Shown here: in pieces, positions 1 through 9,048 of the stretch
Layout: each line of letters starts with the position of its first letter
Numbering within the stretch: position 1 is the stretch's first letter
The notes under the pieces: model-generated
What the model was told of the DNA's origin: nothing
Seen by the model: only the letters and a program-made list of their open reading frames with translations
Database searches by the model: none
Assembly (NCBI RefSeq): GCF_021044425.1
Contig: NZ_JAJNEC010000003.1
Span: 496,001 to 560,000 of the forward strand
Length of the DNA stretch: 64,000 nucleotides
DNA from: Niabella pedocola
GTDB lineage: Bacteria; Bacteroidota; Bacteroidia; Chitinophagales; Chitinophagaceae
Direction: 5' to 3'
Made by a program: the position numbers and the translations under genes

Positions 1-96
1 TATGGCAAGTTTGTTAACTGTTTCGGAGAATTCTGTCAATTCAAGATAGGGTGACATTTCATTGGCTATAAATAAAATTCTTTTCTTTGCTGACAT
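1..96 (-). CDS. Glycogen/starch synthase-like protein, N-terminal 32 codons only (cut by window edge)
   Basis: Thirty-two codons read leftward from the ATG at 96 and run off the window. They begin MSAKKRILFIANEMSPYLEL, the start typical of Bacteroidota glycogen synthases of glycosyltransferase family 5, where the beta-strand KRILFIA opens the first Rossmann domain. The gene is divergent from panC, an arrangement I recall from Bacteroides genomes, which supports the call. The likely role is glucosyl transfer from a nucleotide sugar to glycogen in the cytoplasm. Only the first Rossmann strand and helix can be seen, so the catalytic part is not testable here. Confidence 0.7.
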   Translation of the reverse strand, partial: MSAKKRILFIANEMSPYLELTEFSETVNKLAI

Positions 97-169
97 GTTT
101 TACAAACTTTAAAGGCTGCAAAGGTACATTATTATAGGCAAAATTGGTGCGAATATTCTATTTTGCAGG

Positions 170-1033
170 ATGCGTTTATTCAAAAAGAAGCGTGATATTC
201 AGGGTTTTATTACTGATTTACACGATAAAAAACAGGAAATTGGCTTTGTACCAACGATGGGTGCACTGCATGCCGGCCATATCAGCCTGGTACAGGCAGC
301 CCGGCAGCAGTCCGATTTTACGGTATGCAGCATCTTTGTAAACCCCACCCAATTCAATGATCCCAGAGACCTTGAAAAATATCCGCGTACCATTGAAAAA
401 GACCTGCAATTACTGGAGCAGCAGGGCTGTGACGCTGTTTTTTACCCGGATGTAGCGGAGGTTTATCCCTCCGGCACCACCCACCCGCCTCATTATGAGC
501 TGGGCCAACTGGAATATATACTGGAAGGCAAATACCGGCCCGGGCATTTCCAGGGCGTGGCCGATGTGGTTAGCCGCCTTTTTTATACGGTTGATCCCGA
601 CCATGTTTTTTTTGGCCGGAAAGACCTGCAGCAATGCAAGGTGATTGAACAGCTAATTGCATTGAACCCCGATTTTAACCGCATCCGCATGCATACGGTA
701 CCCACCCTGCGCGAAGCGGATGGTTTAGCTATGAGTAGCCGGAACACCCGCCTTAGCCCTGGGGAGCTTCAAAAAGCGCCGGCCATTTATCAAACATTAA
801 ATTACCTGAAGGCGCAGCTGGCACCGGGAGATCTCACTCCTTTGCTGGACGAGGCCCGGCAGCGGCTGATCAGCGAAGGTTTCCGGCCGGATTACATATC
901 CATTGCACAAACGGATACCCTGGAGGAATGCATGTATTGGGACGGGCAAACACCTGTAACGGCTCTTATTGCGGCCTTCCTGGGACCTGTACGCCTCATT
1001 GACAATATGGAGCTTTATCCGGGACGGGGTTAG
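170..1033 (+). CDS. panC: Pantoate--beta-alanine ligase (pantothenate synthetase)
   Basis: A 287-residue cytoplasmic enzyme that joins pantoate and beta-alanine using ATP, the last step of pantothenate and hence CoA precursor synthesis. The HIGH-like nucleotide motif HAGH is at residues 34-37 after VPTMGAL, the family motif FFGRKDLQQ follows in the middle, and the KMSKS-like loop appears as AMSSRN. Length matches the family. The ATG at 170 is the first in frame. A TATTTTGC sequence (159-166) ends four bases before it, so the messenger may have almost no leader. panD is not next to it, unlike in many bacteria; the following gene is unrelated. Confidence 0.96.
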   Translation: MRLFKKKRDIQGFITDLHDKKQEIGFVPTMGALHAGHISLVQAARQQSDFTVCSIFVNPTQFNDPRDLEKYPRTIEKDLQLLEQQGCDAVFYPDVAEVYPSGTTHPPHYELGQLEYILEGKYRPGHFQGVADVVSRLFYTVDPDHVFFGRKDLQQCKVIEQLIALNPDFNRIRMHTVPTLREADGLAMSSRNTRLSPGELQKAPAIYQTLNYLKAQLAPGDLTPLLDEARQRLISEGFRPDYISIAQTDTLEECMYWDGQTPVTALIAAFLGPVRLIDNMELYPGRG

Positions 1034-1239
1034 GTTTCCAGGTTTGATGTTTCATGTTTCAGGTTGGGTTCTGGTCCGGTATCGGCGTGTAATACGCTGA
1101 AGGGCTATTTATAACTGAAAGCTGATAACTGACAGCTAAAGATCCAGCCTGGGTTCCGTTTTACCCCTGATGCAGGTCCCTCATTGTCACATTTTCGCAT
1201 TTTAAAGTTTTCAAATTCTTAAGTTTCCACATTTTCAAA

Positions 1240-1247
1240 TAATTTTG
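1240..1247 (+). promoter_or_regulatory. Bacteroidota-type -7 box upstream of the OsmC gene
   Basis: TAATTTTG matches the Bacteroidota -7 consensus TAnnTTTG and lies 20 bases before the ATG at 1268. No clear TTG -33 element is visible at the expected 17-20 base distance, so this is a half-supported promoter. The rest of the gap 1034-1267 is low-complexity sequence without a gene. Confidence 0.45.
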
Positions 1248-1267
1248 CGGCCTAAACAAACGAGCAC

Positions 1268-1696
1268 ATGGCAAAAGTTGTATTAAAAAGAGTGAGCGGT
1301 GATTATGGTTTTGATACCATTAATGAGAACGGAACGGTGATAAAGCTGGACAGCAACCCGGAAATGGGCGGCACCGAATACGGAGCCCGTCCCATGCAGG
1401 TTTTATTAAACGCGCTTGCCGGATGCGCCAGCATTGATGTGATCAGCATCCTGAAAAAGCAACGCCAGGAAATAAAAGACTATTCGGTAACCGTTACCGG
1501 TGAGCGGGAAGCAGGTGTGGAACCTTCATTATGGAAGGAGATCGACCTGGTGTTTGAAATAACAGGCAATGTAGACGAAGGCAAGGCCCAACGGGCGGTA
1601 GACATCTCCATGAACAAATACTGTTCTGTGGCCGTAACGCTTACCAAGGCCGGCGCAACGATCCGCACCCAAGTGATCGTTCATCCCGGCGCTTAA
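1268..1696 (+). CDS. OsmC/Ohr family protein
   Basis: A 142-residue OsmC-fold protein. Members are thiol-dependent hydroperoxide reductases that act in the cytoplasm on organic peroxides. Both reactive cysteines of the family are visible: C53 in LAGCASID and C119 in NKYCSVAVTL, separated by the usual distance in a dimeric two-cysteine enzyme. The subfamily cannot be fixed from the sequence; the LNALAGCASID stretch is closer to the YhfA/OsmC-like branch than to Ohr. The ATG at 1268 is the first in frame and no Shine-Dalgarno sequence precedes it. The metZ-like gene begins 40 bases downstream on the same strand, so the two may be cotranscribed. Confidence 0.88.
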   Translation: MAKVVLKRVSGDYGFDTINENGTVIKLDSNPEMGGTEYGARPMQVLLNALAGCASIDVISILKKQRQEIKDYSVTVTGEREAGVEPSLWKEIDLVFEITGNVDEGKAQRAVDISMNKYCSVAVTLTKAGATIRTQVIVHPGA

Positions 1697-1735
1697 TTTT
1701 TTCCATTCACTATTAACCATCCACGATTTCCCGTA

Positions 1736-2914
1736 ATGAGCAACAGACAATTACATCCTTCTACACTGGCAGTTCGCGCACAGATGGAGCGCACCGCACA
1801 AATGGAACACTCCGTCCCTCTTTATCTTACCAGCAGTTTTGCATTTAATTCGGCGGAAGACATGCGGGCCGCTTTTGCAGATGAGATCGATGCCAATATT
1901 TACAGCCGGTATAGTAACCCTAATGTAGATGAGTTTGCCAACAAGATGGCGCTGCTCGAAAAAGCCGAGGCCGGTTTTGCAGTGGCAAGCGGTATGGCAG
2001 CTGTTTCCATGTCGTTCTTCGGACTCTTAAAAGCCGGGGATCACCTGCTTTGCAGCCGCTCAATGTTTGGTGGCACCAATACCGTGGTTACCAAATTCCT
2101 GCCGCGTTTTGGTATTGAATACACCCTTGTTCCGACAGACGATATTGCAGCCTGGGAAGCGGCCATCAAGCCGAATACCAAAATGATCTACCTGGAAACG
2201 CCCACCAACCCCCAGTTGGAGCTGATAGACCTGGAAGCCGTAGGTCAGCTGGCCCGCAAGCACGGAATTATCTATAATGTAGACAATTGTTTTGCAACGC
2301 CGGTATTGCAAACACCGGTTGATTTTGGGGCCGACCTGGTTATTCATTCTGCTACCAAATGGCTGGATGGGCAGGGCCGTGTTTTGGGCGGTGTGATAGT
2401 GGGTAAAAAGGAACTGATCCACGATATTTATCTTTTTTGCCGCAATATGGGGCCGGCACTCTCCCCTTTTAATTCCTGGGTACTTTCGAAAAGCCTGGAA
2501 ACCCTGGATGTACGTATCCAGCGGCATTCGGAAAACGCCATGGCAGTGGCCAAACATTTTGAGCATCATCCCAAATTAACATGGGTAAAATATCCGTTCC
2601 TCCCCTCTCACCCGCAGTATGAGATTGCCAAAAAGCAAATGAAAGCCGGTGGCGGTATTGTTTGTTTTGAACTGAATGGCGGACTCGAAAGCGGGCGCCG
2701 GTTTATGGATGCACTGGAGCTGTTATCGCTAACACCCAACCTCGGCGACTCCCGGAGTATTGCCTCCCACCCGGCCAGTACCACACATTCTAAAGTGCCG
2801 CCGGCAGATCAGCTGGCAGTAGGCATTACACCCGGGCTGATCCGGATCTCTGTAGGCCTGGAGCATGTGGATGATATCATCTATGACATTGAGCAGGCGT
2901 TAGAGAAGGCGTAG
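1736..2914 (+). CDS. metZ: O-succinylhomoserine sulfhydrylase-like PLP enzyme (trans-sulfuration family)
   Basis: A 392-residue Cys/Met-metabolism PLP enzyme, the expected length. The cofactor lysine is K208 in HSATKWLDGQGRVLGG; the WLDGQGR form after the lysine is the pattern I associate with MetZ, which makes homocysteine directly from O-succinylhomoserine (or the acetyl ester) and sulfide. YSRYSNPN, the phosphate-binding ASGMAA stretch and the C-terminal SLGD-like TPNLGDSRSI plus RISVGLE are all present. Cystathionine gamma-synthase or gamma-lyase remain possible because these activities are hard to separate by motif. It follows the OsmC gene at 40 bases. The gap after it (2915-3037) holds short GAATTCAGA-type repeats only. 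Confidence 0.82.
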   Translation: MSNRQLHPSTLAVRAQMERTAQMEHSVPLYLTSSFAFNSAEDMRAAFADEIDANIYSRYSNPNVDEFANKMALLEKAEAGFAVASGMAAVSMSFFGLLKAGDHLLCSRSMFGGTNTVVTKFLPRFGIEYTLVPTDDIAAWEAAIKPNTKMIYLETPTNPQLELIDLEAVGQLARKHGIIYNVDNCFATPVLQTPVDFGADLVIHSATKWLDGQGRVLGGVIVGKKELIHDIYLFCRNMGPALSPFNSWVLSKSLETLDVRIQRHSENAMAVAKHFEHHPKLTWVKYPFLPSHPQYEIAKKQMKAGGGIVCFELNGGLESGRRFMDALELLSLTPNLGDSRSIASHPASTTHSKVPPADQLAVGITPGLIRISVGLEHVDDIIYDIEQALEKA

Positions 2915-3037
2915 GTTTGGGAGTCCAGATTTGAGATTCGAGAATTGAGATTTCAGAATTCAGAATTCAGATTTGAATTCCGGTGTATCGGCGCGTTGGC
3001 GCTGCATCGCCATGGGTTTCAAGTCTGTGCTTCCTTC

Positions 3038-4033
3038 CTACATCATTATCTTTACTACCATTTCTGTTAACAGGGATTCATCTTCGATCCTCGTGGCGTT
3101 GATACCAATGCTTCGCAAATTATACTGGTGCAACAGGAGCAGTATTTTTTCAACACCTTCATACCCGTACGTACGGGAAGCCTGGGAATAGCTCTTAAAA
3201 AAGAACCCATTCACCCCGATCTGTTTGGCAATGGCATCATCAGCACCTGAGGCTCCAAAGATCATAAACACCTTGCTGAAAAAGGAATAAAGAGATGGCA
3301 ACACCAACTGGATGGGCGCCGCCTTGGGGTTATCGCCAAAATACCGGATCACCCGCATGGCCTTTGCCAGATCCCGGTTGGCCACCGCAGTCTGCAATTC
3401 AAAAATATTAAAGTCTTTGCTGATGCCTACGAAGTTCTCTACATCTTCTTCAGTAATGGCGGTGCGTGTTTTCAGGTTGATCAGGATCTTTTGAATCTCA
3501 TTCTCAATACGGGCCAGGTCATTGCCAATATGGTCTACCAGCAGCATAGTAGCCTTGGGTGAAATGGTATACTGCAGTTGGGCTACATAGGCGTTTACCC
3601 ATTCCGGCAGGGCGCTGTCATAAATCTTTTTAGTGCTCAGGAACTCGGAGCGTTCCTTTACCAGCTTTGCAAATTTTGTACGGGCGTCCAGCTTCTTTTC
3701 CTTATAGGCTACTATAAAAATGGTGGAGCTCAGCGGCTGGTTCAGGTACACCTCCAGTTTCTCTATTTCCCTTAGCTGCTGGGCCTCTTTAAGGATCACC
3801 ACCTGTTTATCGGAAAACATCGGGTATTTCCGGCAGGCATTTACAATATCGGCCCAGGCAGCATCTCTTCCATAAAAAATGGCCAGGTTAAAGGAAGCCT
3901 CGCTTTCTGTAAGGATATGTGTTTCTGCATAATTAACCAACTGATCGATATAATAATCCTCCTCGCCCTCAAGCCAATAAACCGGTTTATAACTATTCTT
4001 CTTCCATTCACTGAGAATTTTTTCCACGCTCAT
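3038..4033 (-). CDS. holA: DNA polymerase III delta subunit (clamp-loader)
   Basis: A 331-residue protein starting MSVEKILSEWKKNSYKPVYW, the usual opening of Bacteroidota HolA. Delta is the clamp-loader subunit that opens the sliding clamp during replication. The N-terminal AAA-like fold with LEGEEDYYIDQL, the middle DIVNACRKYPMFSDKQVVI stretch and the helical C-terminal collar domain follow in the expected order. I place the start at the ATG 4033; a TTG nine bases upstream would add only three residues. The gene is transcribed away from the coiled-coil membrane gene, and the 190-base gap between them is AT-rich and should hold both promoters. Confidence 0.9.
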   Translation of the reverse strand: MSVEKILSEWKKNSYKPVYWLEGEEDYYIDQLVNYAETHILTESEASFNLAIFYGRDAAWADIVNACRKYPMFSDKQVVILKEAQQLREIEKLEVYLNQPLSSTIFIVAYKEKKLDARTKFAKLVKERSEFLSTKKIYDSALPEWVNAYVAQLQYTISPKATMLLVDHIGNDLARIENEIQKILINLKTRTAITEEDVENFVGISKDFNIFELQTAVANRDLAKAMRVIRYFGDNPKAAPIQLVLPSLYSFFSKVFMIFGASGADDAIAKQIGVNGFFFKSYSQASRTYGYEGVEKILLLLHQYNLRSIGINATRIEDESLLTEMVVKIMM

Positions 4034-4223
4034 AACCTGCAAGATAGCGTTTTTAACAATTTGTAAATATTATATAAATACGCATATGTTTATCGTAAAA
4101 AAGTGCTTTGGCATAATTTCTGTTTACAATCATAATTAGCATCCGATACATATCCACATTAAACTATATATTTCGGAACAATTAAATTCATACACGATAA
4201 AAAACGATTAAATTTTGAAGATT

Positions 4224-5225
4224 ATGGCAAATACGAATTACCCTTCCGCTTCTTCACAAACTACAGGTTCTCCTTCCGGCAATTCTAATAGCAACAATAC
4301 CGGCCGGAACGTTTTGATCGGTTTACTGGTAGCTGCCCTACTGGGAACCTGGGGTTATATCTTATGGAGCAAAAACGCACCTGGTGGTGCCGGTACCTCC
4401 CAGGGTACCAATACTGAAGTAGCCACTGTGATGTCCGAATCCGATTCACTACGGCAAATGTTTAACCTTGCCGAAATGCGGCTGGACTCTATTACCGGCG
4501 CTAACAACAGTTTGCAGGGAGAAAAAACCGCGCTTCAAAAAGAGATCGAAGATCGCAAGGGCGAGATCAACAAAATTCTGAACGATAAAAATGCTACGGC
4601 ATCCGATCTGCAGCGGGCCCGCCACATGATCGGCGAGCTGAACGGACAGATCGGCCGGCTGGAAGCACAGGTAGCCCAGCTCAAAGGTGAGAACATGGAG
4701 CTGAACGCAAAAAATACGCATTTAACAGCTGAAAAAGATATCCTGAGTCAAAACCTGGATACCCGCACCAAGGAGAATGATGAACTGGCCAGCACGGTAG
4801 ACGTAGGTAGCACATTATCCGCTTCCGGTATGTCTATTACCCCTTTAAAAGAAAAACGCAACGGCAAGGAAAAGGAAACCAGTTTTGCGCGCCGGGTAGA
4901 TATGTTACGTATTGCCTTTAACGTAGAAAACCGGATCACTACCTCAGGCCCTGCAGATCTTTATGTAGTGGTTACCGATCCTAAAGGACAGGTAGTTCAA
5001 AATACACAACTGTCCTCCGGTTCCATGACCACCCGCCAGGATGGCGACCGCAACTTTACAGCGAAAGTGCCCGTAGAGTATGAGCAGGGAACCCGTAAGG
5101 GCGTATCCTTCCCTATCCGCAACCCTGATGGATTTACACACGGAGATTATAAAATTGAAGTGTATCATAATGGATTTAAGATCGGTGAAGGAATCCGTAG
5201 CCTGAGAAAAGGAATCTTTGGATAA
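4224..5225 (+). CDS. Membrane-anchored coiled-coil protein of unknown function
   Basis: A 333-residue protein I do not recognise by family. A serine/asparagine-rich N-terminus of about 30 residues is followed by one hydrophobic helix (NVLIGLLVAALLGTWGYILW), then a long heptad-rich region of roughly 130 residues with many E, K, Q and L, and a C-terminal globular domain of about 120 residues with beta-strand character ending in EGIRSLRKGIFG. A periplasmic coiled-coil stalk carrying a small domain fits this layout. I start it at the ATG 4224; an in-frame TTG nine bases upstream is less likely. A strong terminator follows, so the gene is probably a single-gene unit. Confidence 0.75.
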   Translation: MANTNYPSASSQTTGSPSGNSNSNNTGRNVLIGLLVAALLGTWGYILWSKNAPGGAGTSQGTNTEVATVMSESDSLRQMFNLAEMRLDSITGANNSLQGEKTALQKEIEDRKGEINKILNDKNATASDLQRARHMIGELNGQIGRLEAQVAQLKGENMELNAKNTHLTAEKDILSQNLDTRTKENDELASTVDVGSTLSASGMSITPLKEKRNGKEKETSFARRVDMLRIAFNVENRITTSGPADLYVVVTDPKGQVVQNTQLSSGSMTTRQDGDRNFTAKVPVEYEQGTRKGVSFPIRNPDGFTHGDYKIEVYHNGFKIGEGIRSLRKGIFG

Positions 5226-5252
5226 ACCTATTATAAACCGATCATGATCATG

Positions 5253-5285
5253 AAAAGCTGTTCAGTTTCTGAGCAGCTTTTTTTT
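5253..5285 (+). terminator. Rho-independent terminator after the coiled-coil gene
   Basis: AAAAGCTG (5253-5260) pairs with CAGCTTTT (5274-5281); inside it a T-G wobble and TCAG/CTGA extend the stem around a TTT loop. A run of T follows to 5285. It lies 28 bases after the stop codon at 5225. Confidence 0.9.
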
Positions 5286-5589
5286 GCCCCTACCCGCACT
5301 GACGATCATAACCCCGTACCCGTTAACAGGTGCCTGTACGTGATTAAAGCAGCATTGCTTTAGATCGAATGCGATCGTATCGCTTCCCGGATATTTACGG
5401 AACAATAAGACCATAACACTGAATGCCACTGTTCATCAAATACACCCTGAACCATCTTGCAAATAATATATCGAAAAGCAAAGACCTTTTCCCACTCCTT
5501 AAAGCTGATCAAACGTATCAATTCATAAACGAAAACTTCCCCCGCAGATCGGTCGCATCCCTCCTGTTTTAAAAACTGTAGTAAAAAAA
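5286..5589. other. Gene-free stretch before the PhyH promoter
   Basis: About 300 bases without a convincing reading frame, RNA or repeat. Nothing beyond ordinary mixed-composition sequence is visible; the next recognisable element is the promoter at 5590. Confidence 0.6.
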
Positions 5590-5643
5590 TTTGGCCGTAT
5601 GAAAAATCTTTTTATTTTTGTAGTCTACAAAATAAGTAGACTA
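5590..5643 (+). promoter_or_regulatory. Consensus promoter with an operator-like palindrome for the PhyH/SDR unit
   Basis: TTTG (5590-5593), a 19-base spacer and TATTTTTG (5613-5620) match the Bacteroidota TTTG-N19-TAnnTTTG promoter exactly. Directly after the -7 box comes a perfect inverted repeat, TAGTCTAC (5621-5628) and GTAGACTA (5636-5643) with a 7-base spacer, covering the expected transcription start. That position suits a repressor operator. The leader from here to the ATG at 5822 is about 190 bases. No regulator gene lies beside it, so the cognate protein is unknown. Confidence 0.75.
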
Positions 5644-5821
5644 ATAAAACAACAGTGCAAACACATTCTTCATACAAGGTTTTCTGCCGTCCGGGTCTTC
5701 TGCCGGCTACCTGCCGAATGTGTTGTTGTTAATGCCCTTTCTTCGGGGAGCTCATCTCCGGGCGCCGTTTCCGGCATGCTGTTTATTTCCACATTCAATC
5801 ATTCCTAAAAAATACAGTTCC

Positions 5822-6706
5822 ATGAATCATCATCTGCAAAGTTTTACCTTTAATGGCCATATTGAGCCGGTACACCAGGCCTATTTAAAAAAGCACGGGG
5901 TGCTGCATTTTAAACGGTTCGTTTCCCAAAGCACTGTTGCCGGTTTCCTGGCAGAGATCGGGCATATTGAGCAGTACCTCATTGCCCGGCACATCACCAA
6001 AGTAAACGGCATCCCGCTTAAATACGGAACGGGTGTCGATGGCCGGCCCATCATCCAGCGCATTGCTTTTGCATCCAAGTACAGCAATACCCTGCACCGT
6101 TTTTTAAACAGTGAGGCACTGGGTGCGCTTACGGCATTGCTGGCACCCTACCGGGGCCGCATTGGTGAAGACGAGAAGGACGGTCTTGTAGTAAATCATT
6201 ATATCAATTCCGGGGACAGCAGCTTTACACGCCTGGGCTGGCATACGGATAGCCCGAGAGATCTGTTTCTCGGTTCGCGTATAAAGCCCATGCTGAATGT
6301 GGGATTGCATCTGGACGACTGCCCTTATGAAAATGGCGGGCTCCGCATACTGCCCGGTACGCATAACCAGGGGTTGTGGACGCTTTTCTTTAAGAAGAAA
6401 TACTTTATCGATCATACACCGGATAAAAATGAAACCGGCTTTTCCATCGAGGCCGGCGACCTTACCATCCACGACGGAAGACTTTGGCACCGGGTACAAC
6501 AATCGCCGTTCACGGGCGAAAAAAGCCGCAGGCGGGTGATGTATATTCCGGTTATTACCGGCAACTACCAACCCAAAGATGCCAACAGCACCACGCCCTT
6601 TTATCATCAGCTGGCCGGCATCAAACGGAGTCCGCTCCTGTTTAAAAGAAAACAAAAGCAGGAGCAGCAGGCAACGCTTCCTTTATTACCTGAACTCAAT
6701 ACCTGA
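5822..6706 (+). CDS. Phytanoyl-CoA dioxygenase (PhyH) family Fe(II)/2-oxoglutarate oxygenase
   Basis: A 294-residue non-haem iron oxygenase. The iron-binding HxD is in LGWHTDSPRD and the distal histidine is in DGRLWHRVQQSP, followed by an arginine-rich stretch that could bind 2-oxoglutarate. The RILPGTHNQGLW segment is typical of PhyH proteins, which hydroxylate lipids or small metabolites; the substrate cannot be read from sequence. I use the ATG at 5822 (MNHHLQSFTF); a longer in-frame extension to 5720 has a composition unlike protein. The SDR gene follows 69 bases later on the same strand, and a shared terminator after it suggests a two-gene unit under the promoter at 5590. Confidence 0.85.
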   Translation: MNHHLQSFTFNGHIEPVHQAYLKKHGVLHFKRFVSQSTVAGFLAEIGHIEQYLIARHITKVNGIPLKYGTGVDGRPIIQRIAFASKYSNTLHRFLNSEALGALTALLAPYRGRIGEDEKDGLVVNHYINSGDSSFTRLGWHTDSPRDLFLGSRIKPMLNVGLHLDDCPYENGGLRILPGTHNQGLWTLFFKKKYFIDHTPDKNETGFSIEAGDLTIHDGRLWHRVQQSPFTGEKSRRRVMYIPVITGNYQPKDANSTTPFYHQLAGIKRSPLLFKRKQKQEQQATLPLLPELNT

Positions 6707-6775
6707 TAGCATGATCTGGGTCCTCCTTTACATTTTTATACGAAAACGAATTTTAAACCGACGCATCCAAAAACC

Positions 6776-7597
6776 ATGTCATACGCATTAATTACCGGCG
6801 CGGCCAAAGGTATCGGTCGCGCCATTGCAGAAGATTTAGCAGCAAAAAACTACCAGCTGATCCTGGTAGATGTTGACAAAGAACAGCTGGCAAAAACGGC
6901 CGCCCACCTGCAAACGAAATATGAAGTCTCCGTTAAGTCCATCCCGCTCGATCTGTCGGATCCGCATGCGGCCACTTATATCTTCCGGCAAACCGTATTT
7001 TACCACTCCAAATTGCAGATCGTTATCAACAACGCCGGTTATGGGCTCAACGGAGCGTTTGAAACCCTTGGCCTGGAACAGCAGCTGAATATCATCGACG
7101 TAAATATAAAGGCCCAGCTGCGGATCGCCCACCTGTTCATACCGGTTTTAAGGCAAGTTCCCAACGCCTACCTCCTGAATGTAGGCAGTACCACCAGCTA
7201 CCAATCCGTGCCCTACCTGTCTATTTATGCCGCTTCCAAAGCCTTTGTATTATCGTTTACCAGAAGCCTGCGACAGGAATTGAAAGGCTCTTCGGTTTCT
7301 GTAAGCTGTTTGAGTCCCGGAAGCACGGATACCGATTTTGTGAACCGCGCAGGTATGGCTGCCCACACAAAAAAGATCGCCGATCGCTTTAACATGACGC
7401 CGCAACAAGTAGCCCGCATCGCCGTAAGGGGAATGTTTAAAGGGAAGGCTGAAATCATCCCGGGGTTTACCAACCGGCTGAATGCGGTACTCCCAAAGTT
7501 TTTTCCAAAAATAATAACCGAGCGCATCGCCGCCGGTATTTACCGGCCCCGGCCGGAGCAGGAACCGCCGCCATCTACACTACTAACTCCATCATAA
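6776..7597 (+). CDS. Short-chain dehydrogenase/reductase
   Basis: A 273-residue classical SDR. The NAD(P)-binding TGAAKGIG motif is near residue 8, the NNAG motif appears as INNAGYG, a serine sits in NVGSTTSYQ, and the catalytic YxxxK is YAASKAF. The C-terminal part after residue 200 resembles the DltE/YqjQ-like SDR branch. It probably oxidises or reduces an alcohol/ketone pair in the same small pathway as the preceding oxygenase, but the substrate is unknown. The ATG at 6776 is the obvious start. A bidirectional terminator follows at 7620. Confidence 0.9.
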   Translation: MSYALITGAAKGIGRAIAEDLAAKNYQLILVDVDKEQLAKTAAHLQTKYEVSVKSIPLDLSDPHAATYIFRQTVFYHSKLQIVINNAGYGLNGAFETLGLEQQLNIIDVNIKAQLRIAHLFIPVLRQVPNAYLLNVGSTTSYQSVPYLSIYAASKAFVLSFTRSLRQELKGSSVSVSCLSPGSTDTDFVNRAGMAAHTKKIADRFNMTPQQVARIAVRGMFKGKAEIIPGFTNRLNAVLPKFFPKIITERIAAGIYRPRPEQEPPPSTLLTPS

Positions 7598-7619
7598 ACA
7601 GCATCGTAAGGATGCACAA

Positions 7620-7649
7620 AAAAGCAGCACATCAACCCGTGCTGCTTTT
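7620..7649. terminator. Bidirectional terminator between the SDR and fasciclin genes
   Basis: AAAAGCAGCAC (7620-7630) pairs perfectly with GTGCTGCTTTT (7639-7649) across an 8-base loop, with A/T runs on both outer sides. It sits 22 bases after the SDR stop and 76 bases beyond the fasciclin gene's stop on the other strand, so it can serve both convergent units. Confidence 0.88.
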
Positions 7650-7725
7650 CGTTTTCATATCCGTCTCCAGCCATTAAAATAGTTGCTGCAAAAACAGTGC
7701 CTCGTATTATGAACCGCCTCAAAAC

Positions 7726-9018
7726 CTATTGCGGCAGCAATACCTGATCGATCCGTTGAATAACCCCGTTTACATGATTGAGGTCATTGGTGCTGCTGGG
7801 CGGTGCACTGAGGATGATATTGGATGCCGTGGCATTGCCCAGGCCTTTTGCCGTAGCGGATGTAAGACTGGCGCCGGAAAAGGTGGCCTTCAGGCTTACG
7901 CCCGGATGCGCCGGTACGGAGGCATTCACCAGCGTGGGTACATTTACGGCGTTATCCGCCGGAAAATTCACGGTAAAATCCCGGTATCCCAAAACAGTAG
8001 TTCCCGGCTTGGCCAGCAGGTGATAAGCCACCAGCCCCTGTAACAGCTGGGGAGTGATCACCGCCGCCAGATCCGGCCCGTAAACCGGTACGGAAGCCGG
8101 GTTTGAAATAAGCGTTACACCATAACCCGCTACCAATGCGGTGGCAGCCGTACCCGCCGCAGGGCCCGGCATGCCCTTATCCATCAGCGCCTTGGTAATT
8201 TGTCCAACAAGTAATTGTTCAAATGCCGTATTGGTCGGTATTAAAGCGGTAAAATTGGCATTAGCCGTACTCAGTGCGCTTTGGAACTGGCCGGTGGCAC
8301 TCTCTCCCCCATCGGCCCGTATCACCGCGGCTTTAAAATACGTATAGCTTCCGCCGGCATTGGCGGCAATGGTTTGCCAAAGTACTTTATCCGGCGGCAG
8401 CAAGGCCACGGCCACTTTGTGCATCACACCATTTGAAGCCATGATATCCGGCGTTTTAACCGGAACATTGTTTACAAAAACGGCAGAGCCCTGTTTGCCC
8501 AGGAAAATGGGCATCCGGTAGCCGGGGGGCAAATTTGCTGAAGGCGCTGCCAGTATCAGCATACTCTGTAAATACATATTCAGCGCGGGGGCTGTACTGC
8601 TGATACGGCTGCTGGTAAGCTGTGTGCCACCAATAAGGTGGTATTTTAACATCGAATCCAGTTGACCGGCCCGGAAGAAATTTAATGAATTGGCATCTGC
8701 GGGTAACCCCAGCAGGCTAAAGGAGGTTAGAATTGCGGTATTGTCCGGGGCAAAAAAGGTAAACTCGCCGTTGGCATTGCTCAGCAGGTCTGTTAGTTTT
8801 CCGGTGGTGCTCGCAAACGTACTTGCTTTTTCAACGGCTGTTTTTAAAATAGAAAATTCCGGTGCATTCAGCTTTTGCAGCAGGGTTTCTGTAGCTGTTG
8901 GTGCTTCCGGTGTGAGCGGCACGGCCTCCGGCAGGTCTTTATTACAAGCCTGCAGGAGCAATCCTGCAGCAAACAGCACGCATCCGGTTCTCTTAAAAAA
9001 TGTATGATTAAGGCGCAT
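7726..9018 (-). CDS. Fasciclin (FAS1) domain lipoprotein
   Basis: A 430-residue secreted lipoprotein. The signal peptide ends in a lipobox with the acylated cysteine in LLLQACNKDLPEA. Two FAS1 repeats follow: the first around residues 55-205 (FTFFAPDNTAIL ... ASNGVMHKVAVALLPP) and the second around 220-428 (FTALIPTNTAFEQL ... NGVIQRIDQVLLPQ). FAS1 domains bind surfaces or polysaccharide and mediate adhesion. The gene lies 30 bases downstream of a TonB-dependent receptor on the same strand, so it is very likely its operon partner at the outer membrane. The pairing suggests capture of a ligand delivered to the receptor, which is my inference. Confidence 0.88.
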   Translation of the reverse strand: MRLNHTFFKRTGCVLFAAGLLLQACNKDLPEAVPLTPEAPTATETLLQKLNAPEFSILKTAVEKASTFASTTGKLTDLLSNANGEFTFFAPDNTAILTSFSLLGLPADANSLNFFRAGQLDSMLKYHLIGGTQLTSSRISSTAPALNMYLQSMLILAAPSANLPPGYRMPIFLGKQGSAVFVNNVPVKTPDIMASNGVMHKVAVALLPPDKVLWQTIAANAGGSYTYFKAAVIRADGGESATGQFQSALSTANANFTALIPTNTAFEQLLVGQITKALMDKGMPGPAAGTAATALVAGYGVTLISNPASVPVYGPDLAAVITPQLLQGLVAYHLLAKPGTTVLGYRDFTVNFPADNAVNVPTLVNASVPAHPGVSLKATFSGASLTSATAKGLGNATASNIILSAPPSSTNDLNHVNGVIQRIDQVLLPQ

Positions 9019-9048
9019 ATGAAGTCATGTTTAATGTAAGCAATGGGG

